The translations under genes and the position numbers were made by a program. A stretch of DNA of 64,000 nucleotides from Ferrimonas sediminum (GTDB lineage Bacteria; Pseudomonadota; Gammaproteobacteria; Enterobacterales; Shewanellaceae), in the NCBI RefSeq assembly GCF_900100175.1, contig NZ_FNEM01000006.1, forward strand, positions 62,001 to 126,000. The letters are read 5' to 3'. How positions within the stretch are numbered: the first letter of the stretch is position 1; each line of letters begins with the position of its first letter. Under the pieces are notes generated by a model. That model was not told the DNA's origin. It did not search any database and saw only the letters and a list, made by a program, of their open reading frames with translations. Positions 1 to 8,240 of the stretch are shown here, in pieces.

Positions 1-623
1 CGGGGGGAGATCAGCGCCTTTTCCAGGATCAGCTCGTCGCTGCCAAAGCCGTGTAGGGCTTCGGAACGGGCGCTGGCGATCTGCTGCAGCAACGCCTCCT
101 CGTCCTGTACCAGGCGCATGCCGCGACCGCCACCGCCGGCAGCGGCTTTGATCATCACCGGCATGCCAATCTGGCCGGCTTCTTCCATCAGGCGCCCGTC
201 ACTCTGATCCTGGCCCTGATAGCCGGGAATGCAGGGCACACCGGCTTCCAGCATTGCCAGCTTCGCTAGGCGTTTGTTGCCCATCATCTCGATAGCGTCG
301 GCGCCTGGGCCGATGAAAGTCAGGCCCTGCGCCCTGCATCGGCGGGCGAAGTCGGCGTTTTCGGACAGAAAGCCGTAGCCGGGGTGCAGAGCATCGGCGC
401 GACTTTGGCGGGCGGCATCGAGCAGGACCTGCGGATTAAGGTAGCTGCTTTTTACATCGCCGCCACCGATGCAGACGGCTTCATCCGCCAGCTCGACGTG
501 GGGCGCTTGGCGGTCGGCGTCGGAGTACACGGCCACCGTCCGGTAGCCTTGCTGGCGCGCGCCTTTGAGCAGGCGTACCGCGATCTCACCGCGGTTGGCA
601 ATCAATACTGTGTGAAACCTCAT
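1..623 (-). CDS. Biotin carboxylase subunit of an acyl-CoA carboxylase (3' end beyond window)
   Basis: N-terminal ~207 residues of an ATP-grasp biotin carboxylase, which carboxylates biotin with bicarbonate and ATP before transfer to an acyl-CoA. The start reads MRFHTVLIANRGEIAVR, followed by the family signatures LHPGYGFLSENADFA, FIGP and the glycine-rich ATP loop AAAGGGGRGMR. The gene runs off the left edge, so the expected C-terminal biotinyl (AMKM) domain cannot be seen. Its ATG overlaps the stop of the upstream hydratase gene (ATGA), so the two are translationally coupled. By position it is the alpha subunit partner of the carboxyltransferase at 2621-4222: geranyl-CoA carboxylase (AtuF-like) or methylcrotonyl-CoA carboxylase (LiuD-like). 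Confidence 0.93.
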   Translation of the reverse strand, partial: MRFHTVLIANRGEIAVRLLKGARQQGYRTVAVYSDADRQAPHVELADEAVCIGGGDVKSSYLNPQVLLDAARQSRADALHPGYGFLSENADFARRCRAQGLTFIGPGADAIEMMGNKRLAKLAMLEAGVPCIPGYQGQDQSDGRLMEEAGQIGMPVMIKAAAGGGGRGMRLVQDEEALLQQIASARSEALHGFGSDELILEKALISP

Positions 624-1444
624 CTCACCTCCATCGTCTCATCGGCCCAGCCGGGACGACGTTTTTGGGTAAACGCCCGAGTGCCTTCCTGGCCTTCGTT
701 GCCACACACCGCCGAGGCAAACTGGCGAGCGCCGAGATCCAGCAGTTGTGGCCGGGAAAGGTGGCCTGCGTTGAGCAGCAGCGCCTTGGTTTGTGCGGTG
801 GCCTCCGGCGCACACCGGGCCAGCTCGGCCAGAATCTGATTGCTCTGTCGTGTCAGATCGGCGTCATCGTCGGCGACCTGTTGTACCAGGCCCAGCGCCA
901 GGGCGGCGCAGGCGTCAACCCGGCGAGCCAGTAGTGCTAGAGATCTGGCCCGGGTCAGGCCGATGCGATCAACCACAAAGGGGGCGATCTGGGCTGGCGG
1001 GATCCCCAGGCGGGTTTCCGGCATCCCCAGTTGACTGTTTTTTTGAGCGATGGTCAGGTCGCTGGCGCAAACCAGTCCCAGGCCGCCGCCGAGCACGCCA
1101 CCGTGAGTCAATACCAGGGTGAACTGCGGTGCCTGGTTCAGCTCCACCAACAACTGGCCATAGGCCCGGTTAAGCTGCTCATAGGCGGCCTCGCCGTCAC
1201 CGTTTGCCGCTCGTCCACCGGCCAAGGCCATCTCTTTGATGTCACCGCCGGTGCAGAAGTGGTCGCCGCGGCCCCGAATGACGATGGCCCGGCAGCGGCG
1301 ATCGTCTCTGACCGATTTCAGTGCTTGGCGCAGTTCGGCCACCATCGCCAGGTTCATGGCATTGCCGCACTCCGGCCGGTTCAGGGTCAGCTGCAGTACT
1401 GCTGGTTCCAGGCAGACCTGCACGGTTCGGTTGTCACCACTCAT
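620..1444 (-). CDS. Enoyl-CoA hydratase/isomerase (AtuE/LiuC-like)
   Basis: Crotonase-fold protein of 274 residues that should hydrate the unsaturated branched acyl-CoA made by the neighbouring carboxylase. The oxyanion-hole segments GDHFCTGGDIKEM and GGVLGGGLGLVCASDL are present, as is the conserved glutamate segment MPETRLGIPPA. The ATG at 1444 starts 7 bases after the stop of the acyl-CoA dehydrogenase gene, and its own stop overlaps the biotin carboxylase start by ATGA. The position between dehydrogenase and biotin carboxylase matches isohexenylglutaconyl-CoA hydratase (AtuE) or methylglutaconyl-CoA hydratase (LiuC). The sequence alone does not let me choose. Confidence 0.9.
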   Translation of the reverse strand: MSGDNRTVQVCLEPAVLQLTLNRPECGNAMNLAMVAELRQALKSVRDDRRCRAIVIRGRGDHFCTGGDIKEMALAGGRAANGDGEAAYEQLNRAYGQLLVELNQAPQFTLVLTHGGVLGGGLGLVCASDLTIAQKNSQLGMPETRLGIPPAQIAPFVVDRIGLTRARSLALLARRVDACAALALGLVQQVADDDADLTRQSNQILAELARCAPEATAQTKALLLNAGHLSRPQLLDLGARQFASAVCGNEGQEGTRAFTQKRRPGWADETMEVR

Positions 1445-1451
1445 CGCGGGA

Positions 1452-2603
1452 TCACCCTCGCTTGGGCAAAATGCCCATCTTCTTGCAGATGATGCCCAGC
1501 ACCACTTCGTCGGCGCCGCCGCCGATGGAGCACAGGCGCTGGTCCCGATAGGCCCGGGAGACCGGGTTGTCCCACATAAAGCCCATGCCGCCCCAGTACT
1601 GCAGGCAGCTGTCGGTGATTTCCCGGCACAATCGACCGCCTTTGAGTTTGGCCATGGAGGCCAGGGTGGTGACGTCTTCTCCGCGGATGTAGCTGTTGGT
1701 GGCCTGATACACCAGTGCCCGCAGACACTCCAGCTCGGTTTGCAGCTCTGCCAGGCGAAAGTGCACCACCTGGTTATCCAGCACCGATTGACCAAAGGCG
1801 GTACGATCGCGGGTGTAGTCGATGGTCTGGGTGATGCAGTTTTCCAGCGATTTTATGCACATTGCGGCACCAAACAGTCGTTCCTCCTGAAACTGCAGCA
1901 TCTGCATGGTGAAGCCAGCGCCCTCCTGACCGATGCAGTAGGACTGGGGAACCCGAACGTCGTCAAAGAAGACCTGTGCGGTGTCCGAGCTGCGCATCCC
2001 CAGCTTATCAAGCTTGTCGGAAAAACTGATACCCGGGGCGTTGGTAGGGACGATGATCAGGGATTTGTTTTTGTGAACGGCGTCGTCGGAGGTATTGGCC
2101 AGCAGGCAGATGAAGTCCGCCTGAGTGGCGTTGGTAATCCACATCTTGCTGCCATTGATGACGTAATCACCGCCGTCTTTACGGGCCTGGGTTTTTATGG
2201 CCGCCACATCGGAGCCGGCGCCGGGTTCGCTGACACCGATGGCGGCAACCATCTCTCCGGCGATGGCCGGCGCTAGAAACTGATCCCGCAGGGCGTCGCT
2301 GCCAAAGCGGGCCAGGGCCGGGGTGGCCATGTCGGTCTGGACGCCGATGGACAGGGGCACACCGCCGCAATGGGCGGCACCGATCTCCTCGGCAAAGGCG
2401 ATCTGGTAGCTGTAGTCCAGGCCCAGGCCGCCAAACGCTTGTGGCTTGGTGATCCCCAGTAGCCCCAGCTGGCCGAGTTTTTTGAATACCGTCTTGGCGG
2501 GAAAGTGGCCTTGCCGCTCCCACTGTGCCACATGGGGGTTGATTTCGGTGGTGACGAACTGGCGTACGGTTTGGCGAAGTTGTTGATGTTCCTGAGTAAA
2601 CAT
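1452..2603 (-). CDS. Acyl-CoA dehydrogenase, isovaleryl/citronellyl-CoA type
   Basis: FAD-dependent acyl-CoA dehydrogenase of 383 residues (usual length 380-390) that introduces an alpha,beta double bond into a branched acyl-CoA. Family signatures seen are IGVSEPGAGSDVAAIKTQA, the WITNA strand, the DRTAFGQ segment and a C-terminal GGGADEVVLG loop. That last loop lacks the usual catalytic Glu of YEGT-type enzymes, as in isovaleryl-type members where the base lies elsewhere. The ATG at 2603 is preceded by CAGGAGCAAAGA, a good ribosome binding site; the longer upstream frame is not needed. It sits between carboxyltransferase and hydratase, the place of AtuD or LiuA. Confidence 0.9.
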   Translation of the reverse strand: MFTQEHQQLRQTVRQFVTTEINPHVAQWERQGHFPAKTVFKKLGQLGLLGITKPQAFGGLGLDYSYQIAFAEEIGAAHCGGVPLSIGVQTDMATPALARFGSDALRDQFLAPAIAGEMVAAIGVSEPGAGSDVAAIKTQARKDGGDYVINGSKMWITNATQADFICLLANTSDDAVHKNKSLIIVPTNAPGISFSDKLDKLGMRSSDTAQVFFDDVRVPQSYCIGQEGAGFTMQMLQFQEERLFGAAMCIKSLENCITQTIDYTRDRTAFGQSVLDNQVVHFRLAELQTELECLRALVYQATNSYIRGEDVTTLASMAKLKGGRLCREITDSCLQYWGGMGFMWDNPVSRAYRDQRLCSIGGGADEVVLGIICKKMGILPKRG

Positions 2604-2620
2604 TCTTTGCTCCTGAGGGA

Positions 2621-4222
2621 TCAGAATCGGCTGACACCAAAATGGTTGGGGGTAAGCTGGCGGTCGGCATGGAGACAAACGTCCAGCAGCAACGACAGTA
2701 AGCGGCGACTGTCGCGGGGATCGATCATGCCGTCGTCCCACAGCCTGGCGGTGCAGGCCAGGGGCGAGGAGGTGGCTTCCATCATCGCTTCGGTGCGCTG
2801 TTGCAATGCATCCAGCTGGGCGTCATCCACCTGGCCGGCGCGCTGCATCTTGGCTTCGGCGACGATCCTCAGAACCTGGCCGGCCTGGGATGGCCCCATG
2901 ACGGCGGTGCGGCTGTTGGGCCAGGCAAAGATGAAGCGGGGATCGAAACCGCGGCCGCACATGGCGTAGTTGCCGGCACCGTAGGAGCCGCCGACCAGCA
3001 GACTGAGTTTGGGGACCCTGGCGTTGGCGACGGCCTGTATCAGCTTGGAGCCGTGTTTGATGATGCCACTGCGCTCCGATTCGGTGCCGACCATAAAGCC
3101 GGTGGTGTTGTGGAAGAACAGCAGCGGCAAGCCGCTCTGTTCACACAGCTGGATAAACTGGGCGGCTTTGTTGGCGCCTTTGTGGGTAATGGGACCGTTA
3201 TTGCCTATCAAACCGCAGCGATGTCCGCCAATGCTGAGATGGCCGCACACAGTCTGGCGGTCGAAACTGGCTTTAAAATCGAGAAACCGCGAGTCGTCGG
3301 CGATGCGGGCGACAAGTTCACGTACGTCGTAGCCGGTCTTGGCATCTTCAGGTACCAGATGCAGCAGCTCCTCTTCGTCGTAGCGTGGCGGCAAGCCCTG
3401 TGATTCCTGAGTGGAAGTTGGCGGGCCAATCTGAGCCATCACCTGGCGGGCCAGCTCGATGGCGTCGGCGTCGTTGTCCGCCAGGTATTCGCCGCTGCCG
3501 ACCTCCTCGATGTGCATCTCGGCACCGCCGAGTTCCTCATCGGTAGCGATCTCGCCGGTGGCGGCCTTAAGCAGGGGCGGCCCGGCCAGATACATACTGG
3601 CCTGGCGCTTTACCATGATGACGTAATCCGACAGTCCGGGCTGATAGGCGCCGCCGGCGGTGGCGCTGCCGTGAACCACGGTGATTTGCGGGATGCCGAC
3701 CGCGGAGAGCCGGGCCTGGTTGGCAAAGGCCCGTCCACCCTCGCAGAAGGTGTCGGCGGCGTAGTTAAGGTTGGCGCCGCCACTTTGGGCCAGGGTCACT
3801 ATCGGCAACCGGTTCTCCAGGGCGATCTGTTGCACCCTGAGTTTTTTCTTTAGCCCCATGGGTGAGATGGTGCCGCCTTTGATGGCGCAGTTGTCCACCA
3901 CCACCAGACAGCGAATGTCGGCGACGTAACCCAGGCCGGCGATGCAGCCGCCTCCGGCGCCGCTGCCGTCCTTATCGTCGTCCATCTGGTAGCCTGCCAG
4001 GCTCGACAGTTCGATAAAGGGAGCGCCGGGATCCAGCAACCGGCCCAGTCGTTGCCGCGGCAGCAGTTGCCCCCGCCGGGCAAAGGTGTCGGCGGCCCGG
4101 TTGGCGGTGTCTTCGACAAAGGCTTCCACCTGGCGGAAGCGGTCGATGGCGGACTCCATCGCCGTGCGATTGCGAAGACCTTCGGCACTCAGAGGGTCGA
4201 ATTGGGATTCGATCACAGCCAT
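2621..4222 (-). CDS. Acyl-CoA carboxylase, carboxyltransferase (beta) subunit
   Basis: 533-residue biotin-dependent carboxyltransferase with paired crotonase-like halves. It transfers CO2 from carboxybiotin to an alpha,beta-unsaturated acyl-CoA. Visible signatures are the active-site glycine pair regions VVHGSATAGGAYQPGLSD and SLLVGGSYGAGNYAMCGR, plus AGPPLLKAATGE. Methylcrotonyl-CoA carboxylases, as I remember them, read closer to VVMGSCTAGGAYVPAMSD. The version here resembles geranyl-CoA carboxylase beta (AtuC), but this recall-based distinction needs an alignment. GGAGAG lies 5 bases before the ATG. It is 2 bases from the upstream SDR gene and the two are clearly one operon. Confidence 0.92.
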   Translation of the reverse strand: MAVIESQFDPLSAEGLRNRTAMESAIDRFRQVEAFVEDTANRAADTFARRGQLLPRQRLGRLLDPGAPFIELSSLAGYQMDDDKDGSGAGGGCIAGLGYVADIRCLVVVDNCAIKGGTISPMGLKKKLRVQQIALENRLPIVTLAQSGGANLNYAADTFCEGGRAFANQARLSAVGIPQITVVHGSATAGGAYQPGLSDYVIMVKRQASMYLAGPPLLKAATGEIATDEELGGAEMHIEEVGSGEYLADNDADAIELARQVMAQIGPPTSTQESQGLPPRYDEEELLHLVPEDAKTGYDVRELVARIADDSRFLDFKASFDRQTVCGHLSIGGHRCGLIGNNGPITHKGANKAAQFIQLCEQSGLPLLFFHNTTGFMVGTESERSGIIKHGSKLIQAVANARVPKLSLLVGGSYGAGNYAMCGRGFDPRFIFAWPNSRTAVMGPSQAGQVLRIVAEAKMQRAGQVDDAQLDALQQRTEAMMEATSSPLACTARLWDDGMIDPRDSRRLLSLLLDVCLHADRQLTPNHFGVSRF

Positions 4223-4224
4223 GG

Positions 4225-5100
4225 CTACTCTCCGGTGGTGAGGACGTCGGGCAGGGTGGCCCGGTGAAACCCCTGATAACTGGTGCTGTTGCTGGCACTT
4301 TGTTGGTGAATGGGCCAGGTGGCCGAACCCTGGGAGGCGCCGCCATCGACCCGCAATGTGCTGCCGGAGATAAACCCTGCGCCGTCGCTGAGCAGAAATA
4401 CGATGGCGGCACTGACCTCCGATTCCGTGGCCATTCGCTTCAGCGGTACCGCCTGCTTGAGTGTTGGGATCAGCGATCGCATCGGCTCATCGTAGGTGTC
4501 CATGCCGCTGGAGGCCACCCAGCCCGGTGCCACCGCGTTGACCCGAACCCCGTAGCGGCCCCACTCCCAGGCCGACGTCTTGGTGAGGTTGTCCATGCCG
4601 GCCCGGGCCGCGCCGGAGTGACCCATACCGGGCATCCCGCCCCAGTTGTCGGCGGTGATGTTGACGATGGCGCCACCGTGGGTTTTCATCGATTGCCTGA
4701 AGACCTCCCTGGCCATCAGGAATCCGCCCACCAGGTTGGTGCGCACTACGGTTTCAAACCCCTTTTGGTTGATCTGCTCCAGCGGGGCGGGGTATTGACC
4801 GCCGGCGTTGTTGACCAGGCCATGGATCGGCCCGTGTTTACTGATCAGCAGGCCGATGGCGTCGGTCACCGCCGCCTCATCGCGAATGTCCAGGGACAGG
4901 ACATCGGCCAGGCCACCGTCCTCGGTGATCTCCTCCTGCACCGTCAGCAACTTGTCGATCCTACGGCCAATCAGTACCACGGTGGCGCCCAGTGCCGCCA
5001 GTTCGTGGGCACAGCAGCGACCGATGCCACTGCCTCCGCCGGTGACAATGAGGGTTTTGCCGGCCATCAGGCCTTCGGCAAATACGGAACGGTAGGCCAT
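4225..5100 (-). CDS. Short-chain dehydrogenase/reductase of the PECR/AtuB-like branch
   Basis: 291-residue Rossmann oxidoreductase, first gene of the catabolic operon. The NAD(P) motif TGGGSGIGR lies near residue 21 and the NNAG motif near residue 97. The usual catalytic YxxxK is replaced: the segment reads GHSGAARAGMDNLTK, with Ser and Arg where Tyr and Lys are expected. The HSGAARAG form is typical of peroxisomal trans-2-enoyl-CoA reductase/dienoyl-CoA reductase relatives. In Pseudomonas the gene in this place, atuB, is annotated as citronellol/citronellal dehydrogenase. A 35-residue polar tail follows the core. AGGAG sits 6 bases before the ATG. Substrate is inferred only from context. Confidence 0.88.
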   Translation of the reverse strand: MAYRSVFAEGLMAGKTLIVTGGGSGIGRCCAHELAALGATVVLIGRRIDKLLTVQEEITEDGGLADVLSLDIRDEAAVTDAIGLLISKHGPIHGLVNNAGGQYPAPLEQINQKGFETVVRTNLVGGFLMAREVFRQSMKTHGGAIVNITADNWGGMPGMGHSGAARAGMDNLTKTSAWEWGRYGVRVNAVAPGWVASSGMDTYDEPMRSLIPTLKQAVPLKRMATESEVSAAIVFLLSDGAGFISGSTLRVDGGASQGSATWPIHQQSASNSTSYQGFHRATLPDVLTTGE

Positions 5101-5184
5101 TGCACACTCCTGTTGTGAGCGGTTGGTCGTGGTGACTCAACCGTAGTCTGTCCTTGAAAACTGTGTTACCTTAAACCTACCTAG

Positions 5185-5194
5185 CAAGCGCTTG
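5185..5194. promoter_or_regulatory. Perfect palindrome, candidate TetR operator
   Basis: CAAGCGCTTG is a perfect 10-bp palindrome in the gap between the divergent SDR operon and TetR gene, where an autoregulating repressor would bind to control both. The operator assignment is inference. Confidence 0.5.
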
Positions 5195-5272
5195 GTTTGC
5201 AACTATGGAGTTGGCTTTTGTCTATTCAGCAAAGGGAAAAACAGTGATAGCATCGGCGCCTGGCAACGACTT

Positions 5273-5908
5273 ATGCGCATCAGAACTCGGGAGAGCGTCT
5301 TGCTTGAAACAGTAGAACAACAACTAATCGATGACGGCATTCTCGCGGATCCCGCCAGTCCCAGGGGCCGACTGCTGGGCCAGGCGGCCAGGCTGTTCCG
5401 GGAAAAGGGCTATCAGAGTACCACGGTGCGGGATCTGGCCAGTGCGGTCGGCATCCTCTCCGGCAGCATCTTTCATCACTACAAGAATAAAGACGCGATC
5501 CTCAAGGCGGTGATGCTGGAGGGGATCCACTTCTCCATGGGGCGGATGCGCACCCAGCTGGCGGCGGCAGAGACTACCGTCGACAAATTGCGGGCGCTGA
5601 TCGCCTGCGAACTGGACTCGATGAACGGCAACAGGGGTGACGCCATGGCGGTGGTGATCAACGAATGGCGCTTTCTGTCCGACGTCGGCCAGGCCGACAT
5701 TCTGACGCTGCGGGAGGAGTACGAGCAGATGTGGATCGATGTCCTCGAACAGGCAAAAAACGAGAGATTGATCTCGGCATCGCCCCAGGTTCTGCGTAAA
5801 CTGCTGTACGGTTCGATCACCTGGACCGATAAGTGGTTCCGGGCCGGCGACCCTCTCTCCTATGAGCAACTGACCGACGACATTTTGCATCTGGCCATCA
5901 AAGCCTGA
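5273..5908 (+). CDS. TetR-family transcriptional regulator (AtuR/LiuR-position)
   Basis: About 211 residues. The N-terminal TetR helix-turn-helix is clear (GRLLGQAARLF, then TTVRDLASAVGILSGSIFHHY with the typical FHHYKNKDAIL end), followed by an all-helical ligand domain. It is divergent from the SDR-carboxylase operon with a palindrome in between, so it is the likely repressor, sensing an acyl-CoA. Start choice is uncertain. ATG 5273 lacks a strong ribosome site; TTG 5300 has GGGAGAG just upstream. The longest frame begins inside the operator and is rejected. Pseudomonas atu clusters also carry a TetR repressor, AtuR, beside the operon, whereas the liu regulator of Pseudomonas is MerR-type. 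Confidence 0.88.
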   Translation: MRIRTRESVLLETVEQQLIDDGILADPASPRGRLLGQAARLFREKGYQSTTVRDLASAVGILSGSIFHHYKNKDAILKAVMLEGIHFSMGRMRTQLAAAETTVDKLRALIACELDSMNGNRGDAMAVVINEWRFLSDVGQADILTLREEYEQMWIDVLEQAKNERLISASPQVLRKLLYGSITWTDKWFRAGDPLSYEQLTDDILHLAIKA

Positions 5909-6023
5909 GGCAGCCATGCCCGGTTTCAAGGAGCGTTGGGGTGACCGCGCTCTTTTTATTCTGGCCTGTTCATCGTTTCATTGAGAGCGATTCATCTTGA
6001 ATTCCTCCCCATTATCTCTGAAA

Positions 6024-6052
6024 CTAAACGAGTGTTTTAAATTATCGTTTAG
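6024..6052. promoter_or_regulatory. 8-bp inverted repeat upstream of acyl-CoA dehydrogenase
   Basis: CTAAACGA and TCGTTTAG form a perfect inverted repeat with a 13-base AT-rich spacer, ending 21 bases before the start of the gene at 6074. This is the size and place of a repressor operator for a fatty-acid-type regulator; the binding protein is unknown. Confidence 0.45.
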
Positions 6053-6073
6053 ATTCTTCATCAGGAAGTGACC

Positions 6074-7837
6074 ATGCAATATAACGCCCCGCTTACAGAG
6101 ATGCAGTTTTTGCTCAAGGATGTGTTTCGGGCTTCAGAGGTGTGGCAATCGGTGCCGGCACTGGCTGAGGCCATCGATATGGATACCGCTGCCGCGATTC
6201 TGGAAGAGGGTGCCAAGATCACCCAAACCCTGATCGCGCCGCTCAATCGCAGTGGCGATGAGGAGGGGGTGCAATTTGACCAGGGGCAGGTGATCACTCC
6301 CCAGGGGTACAAAGAGGCCTACACCACCTACGCGGAGTCCGGCTGGGTCGGCCTGTCCGGTGAACCGGAATACGGCGGCATGGGGATGCCCAAAATGCTG
6401 GGGGTACTGTTCGACGAGATGGTCTACAGTGCCTCCAACGCCTTTGCCCTGTATGGATCCCTGACTGCCGGCGCGGCACTGTGCATCGCCGCCCATGGTA
6501 GCGAAGAATTGAAACAGACTTACCTGCCGAAGCTGTACAGCGGCGAGTGGAGTGGTGCCATGGACATGACCGAGCCCCAGTCCGGCTCCGATCTGAGCCA
6601 GTTGCGCACCAAGGCGGTGGCTCAGGAGGATGGCAGTTACCGTCTTACCGGCTCGAAGATCTTCATCACCGGCGGCGATCACGATCTCACCGACAACGTG
6701 GTGCATCTGGTGCTGGCCAAGCTGCCGGATGCGCCCGGTGGTAGCCGTGGTATCTCGCTGTTCCTGGTGCCGAAGCGTCGCGTCAACGACAACGGCAGTG
6801 TCGGCGATAGCAACGGCGTGAGTTGTGGCGCGGTTGAACACAAGATGGGCATCAAGGCTTCGGCCACCTGCGTCATCAACTTTGATGACGCCCAGGGGTA
6901 TCTGGTCGGCAAGGTCAATCGAGGCCTGGTGGCGATGTTTACCATGATGAACTACGAACGCCTTTCTATCGGTATTCAGGGGTTGGGGTGCTCGGAAGCC
7001 GCCTATCAGTTGGCCGCCAGTTACGCCAAAGAGCGTAAGCAAGGCAAGGGCAGCGGTCGTGGTCTGGGCGGCGAAGCCGACGCCATTGTCGTGCACGGTG
7101 ACGTTCGCCGCATGCTGCTGGAGATAGCGTCGCTGACCGAAGCTGGCCGTGCCTTGTCGGTCTATACCGGCATGCAGCTGGATCTGGCCAAACACGCCGA
7201 CGGCGATGTGAAAAAACGCGCCGCCGATCAGGTGGCGATGCTGACACCGCTGGCCAAGGCGTTCTTTACCGACAAGGGACTGGAGGCCACAGTCAACGCC
7301 CAGCAGGTGTTTGGCGGTCACGGCTACATTCGGGAGTGGGGCGTGGAACAGCTGGTTCGCGACGTGCGCATCGCTCAGATCTATGAAGGGACCAATGGCA
7401 TCCAGGCGCTGGATCTGCTCGGTCGCAAAGTGGTGGCCAATCGCGGCGCCGGTTTGCTGGCACTCAAGCACCAGATCGAACGGGAGTTGGCCGATCTGGG
7501 TGCCGCCTGGCAGCCACAACTGCAACAGTTGCTGGCGTTGTTTGATGCCCTGTTGGAAAAGGCACAGGAGCTGGCAAACAGCAGTACCAAGGCCGACGCC
7601 ATCAACAGTGCGGCCACCGACTATCTGCACGCTACCGGCCATGCCGTCTACGGCTGGATGTGGCTGAAGATGGTGTTGGCGGCGGAGCAGGGTAACCAGC
7701 AACCGAACTTTGTGGAGCGAAAGGCGATGTTGGCCCGCTACTTCTTTGAGCGGCAACTGCCCAAGGCCCACTACCACCTGCAGATCATCAACCAGGACCC
7801 TTCGGTTATCATGTCGATGCCCAATGAGTGGTTCTGA
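6074..7837 (+). CDS. Large acyl-CoA dehydrogenase (DmdC/FadE-like, ~590 aa class)
   Basis: 587-residue acyl-CoA dehydrogenase with an extended C-terminal domain. The core has the FAD signatures [19 protein letters not shown] and FITGGDHD, and the active-site stretch [14 protein letters not shown] with the catalytic Glu. After it come ~150 residues of helical extension. This architecture is shared by many marine beta-oxidation enzymes and by 3-methylmercaptopropionyl-CoA dehydrogenase (DmdC); annotations of this class are often transferred too freely, so I keep it general. AGGAA lies 6 bases before the ATG at 6074. It is monocistronic and closed by a strong terminator. Confidence 0.92.
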   Translation: MQYNAPLTEMQFLLKDVFRASEVWQSVPALAEAIDMDTAAAILEEGAKITQTLIAPLNRSGDEEGVQFDQGQVITPQGYKEAYTTYAESGWVGLSGEPEYGGMGMPKMLGVLFDEMVYSASNAFALYGSLTAGAALCIAAHGSEELKQTYLPKLYSGEWSGAMDMTEPQSGSDLSQLRTKAVAQEDGSYRLTGSKIFITGGDHDLTDNVVHLVLAKLPDAPGGSRGISLFLVPKRRVNDNGSVGDSNGVSCGAVEHKMGIKASATCVINFDDAQGYLVGKVNRGLVAMFTMMNYERLSIGIQGLGCSEAAYQLAASYAKERKQGKGSGRGLGGEADAIVVHGDVRRMLLEIASLTEAGRALSVYTGMQLDLAKHADGDVKKRAADQVAMLTPLAKAFFTDKGLEATVNAQQVFGGHGYIREWGVEQLVRDVRIAQIYEGTNGIQALDLLGRKVVANRGAGLLALKHQIERELADLGAAWQPQLQQLLALFDALLEKAQELANSSTKADAINSAATDYLHATGHAVYGWMWLKMVLAAEQGNQQPNFVERKAMLARYFFERQLPKAHYHLQIINQDPSVIMSMPNEWF

Positions 7838-7856
7838 TCATTGCAGCAGAAACGCG

Positions 7857-7881
7857 CGGGGCTTTTGGGCCCCGTTTTTTT
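7857..7881 (+). terminator. Rho-independent terminator after acyl-CoA dehydrogenase
   Basis: Stem CGGGGC/GCCCCG with a 6-base loop followed by seven T. Confidence 0.85.
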
Positions 7882-7895
7882 GTTGGGTGGAGTTA

Positions 7896-8204
7896 TTAGC
7901 GCTGTTTTTGCTGGGAAAAGGGGATGGCGTGGACATTGGATTCGGCGGCGTAGCGGTCTGAGACCTCTTTCCAGTAGGTGTTGGGCAGGTGAATAAGGAA
8001 GTAGTTTTCCTTAAGTGCATCGGTAATAAAGCCCATGCCGTGACGACAGAGTTCAAAATGCACATCGGCGATGAAGTCCTGGCGAAACGTCTGTCGTCCC
8101 GACAGCTCGCGAATGTCGGCTTTGGTCAGATACAACCCCTGAGGATGGGATCCGAACCGATCCTTCATCCACACAGCAAACTCTTTGGCGCTCTTCATCG
8201 ACAT
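7896..8204 (-). CDS. Conserved hypothetical protein, 102 aa
   Basis: Small soluble protein rich in aromatic and charged residues, without signal peptide or membrane segment. No family recognised. The ATG at 8204 has GGGAGAG five bases upstream, supporting it as real. It follows the gene at 8241-9539 on the same strand after a 36-base gap, so the two may be co-transcribed. It has one cysteine and a C-terminal QQKQR tail; nothing points to a function. Confidence 0.65.
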   Translation of the reverse strand: MSMKSAKEFAVWMKDRFGSHPQGLYLTKADIRELSGRQTFRQDFIADVHFELCRHGMGFITDALKENYFLIHLPNTYWKEVSDRYAAESNVHAIPFSQQKQR

Positions 8205-8240
8205 ATGGCTCTCCCATACTTGGATTACTTTTGATAGTTG

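Noticed and set aside
6134-7777. 547-codon minus-strand frame over the acyl-CoA dehydrogenase
   Set aside because: Antisense shadow of a well-conserved enzyme.
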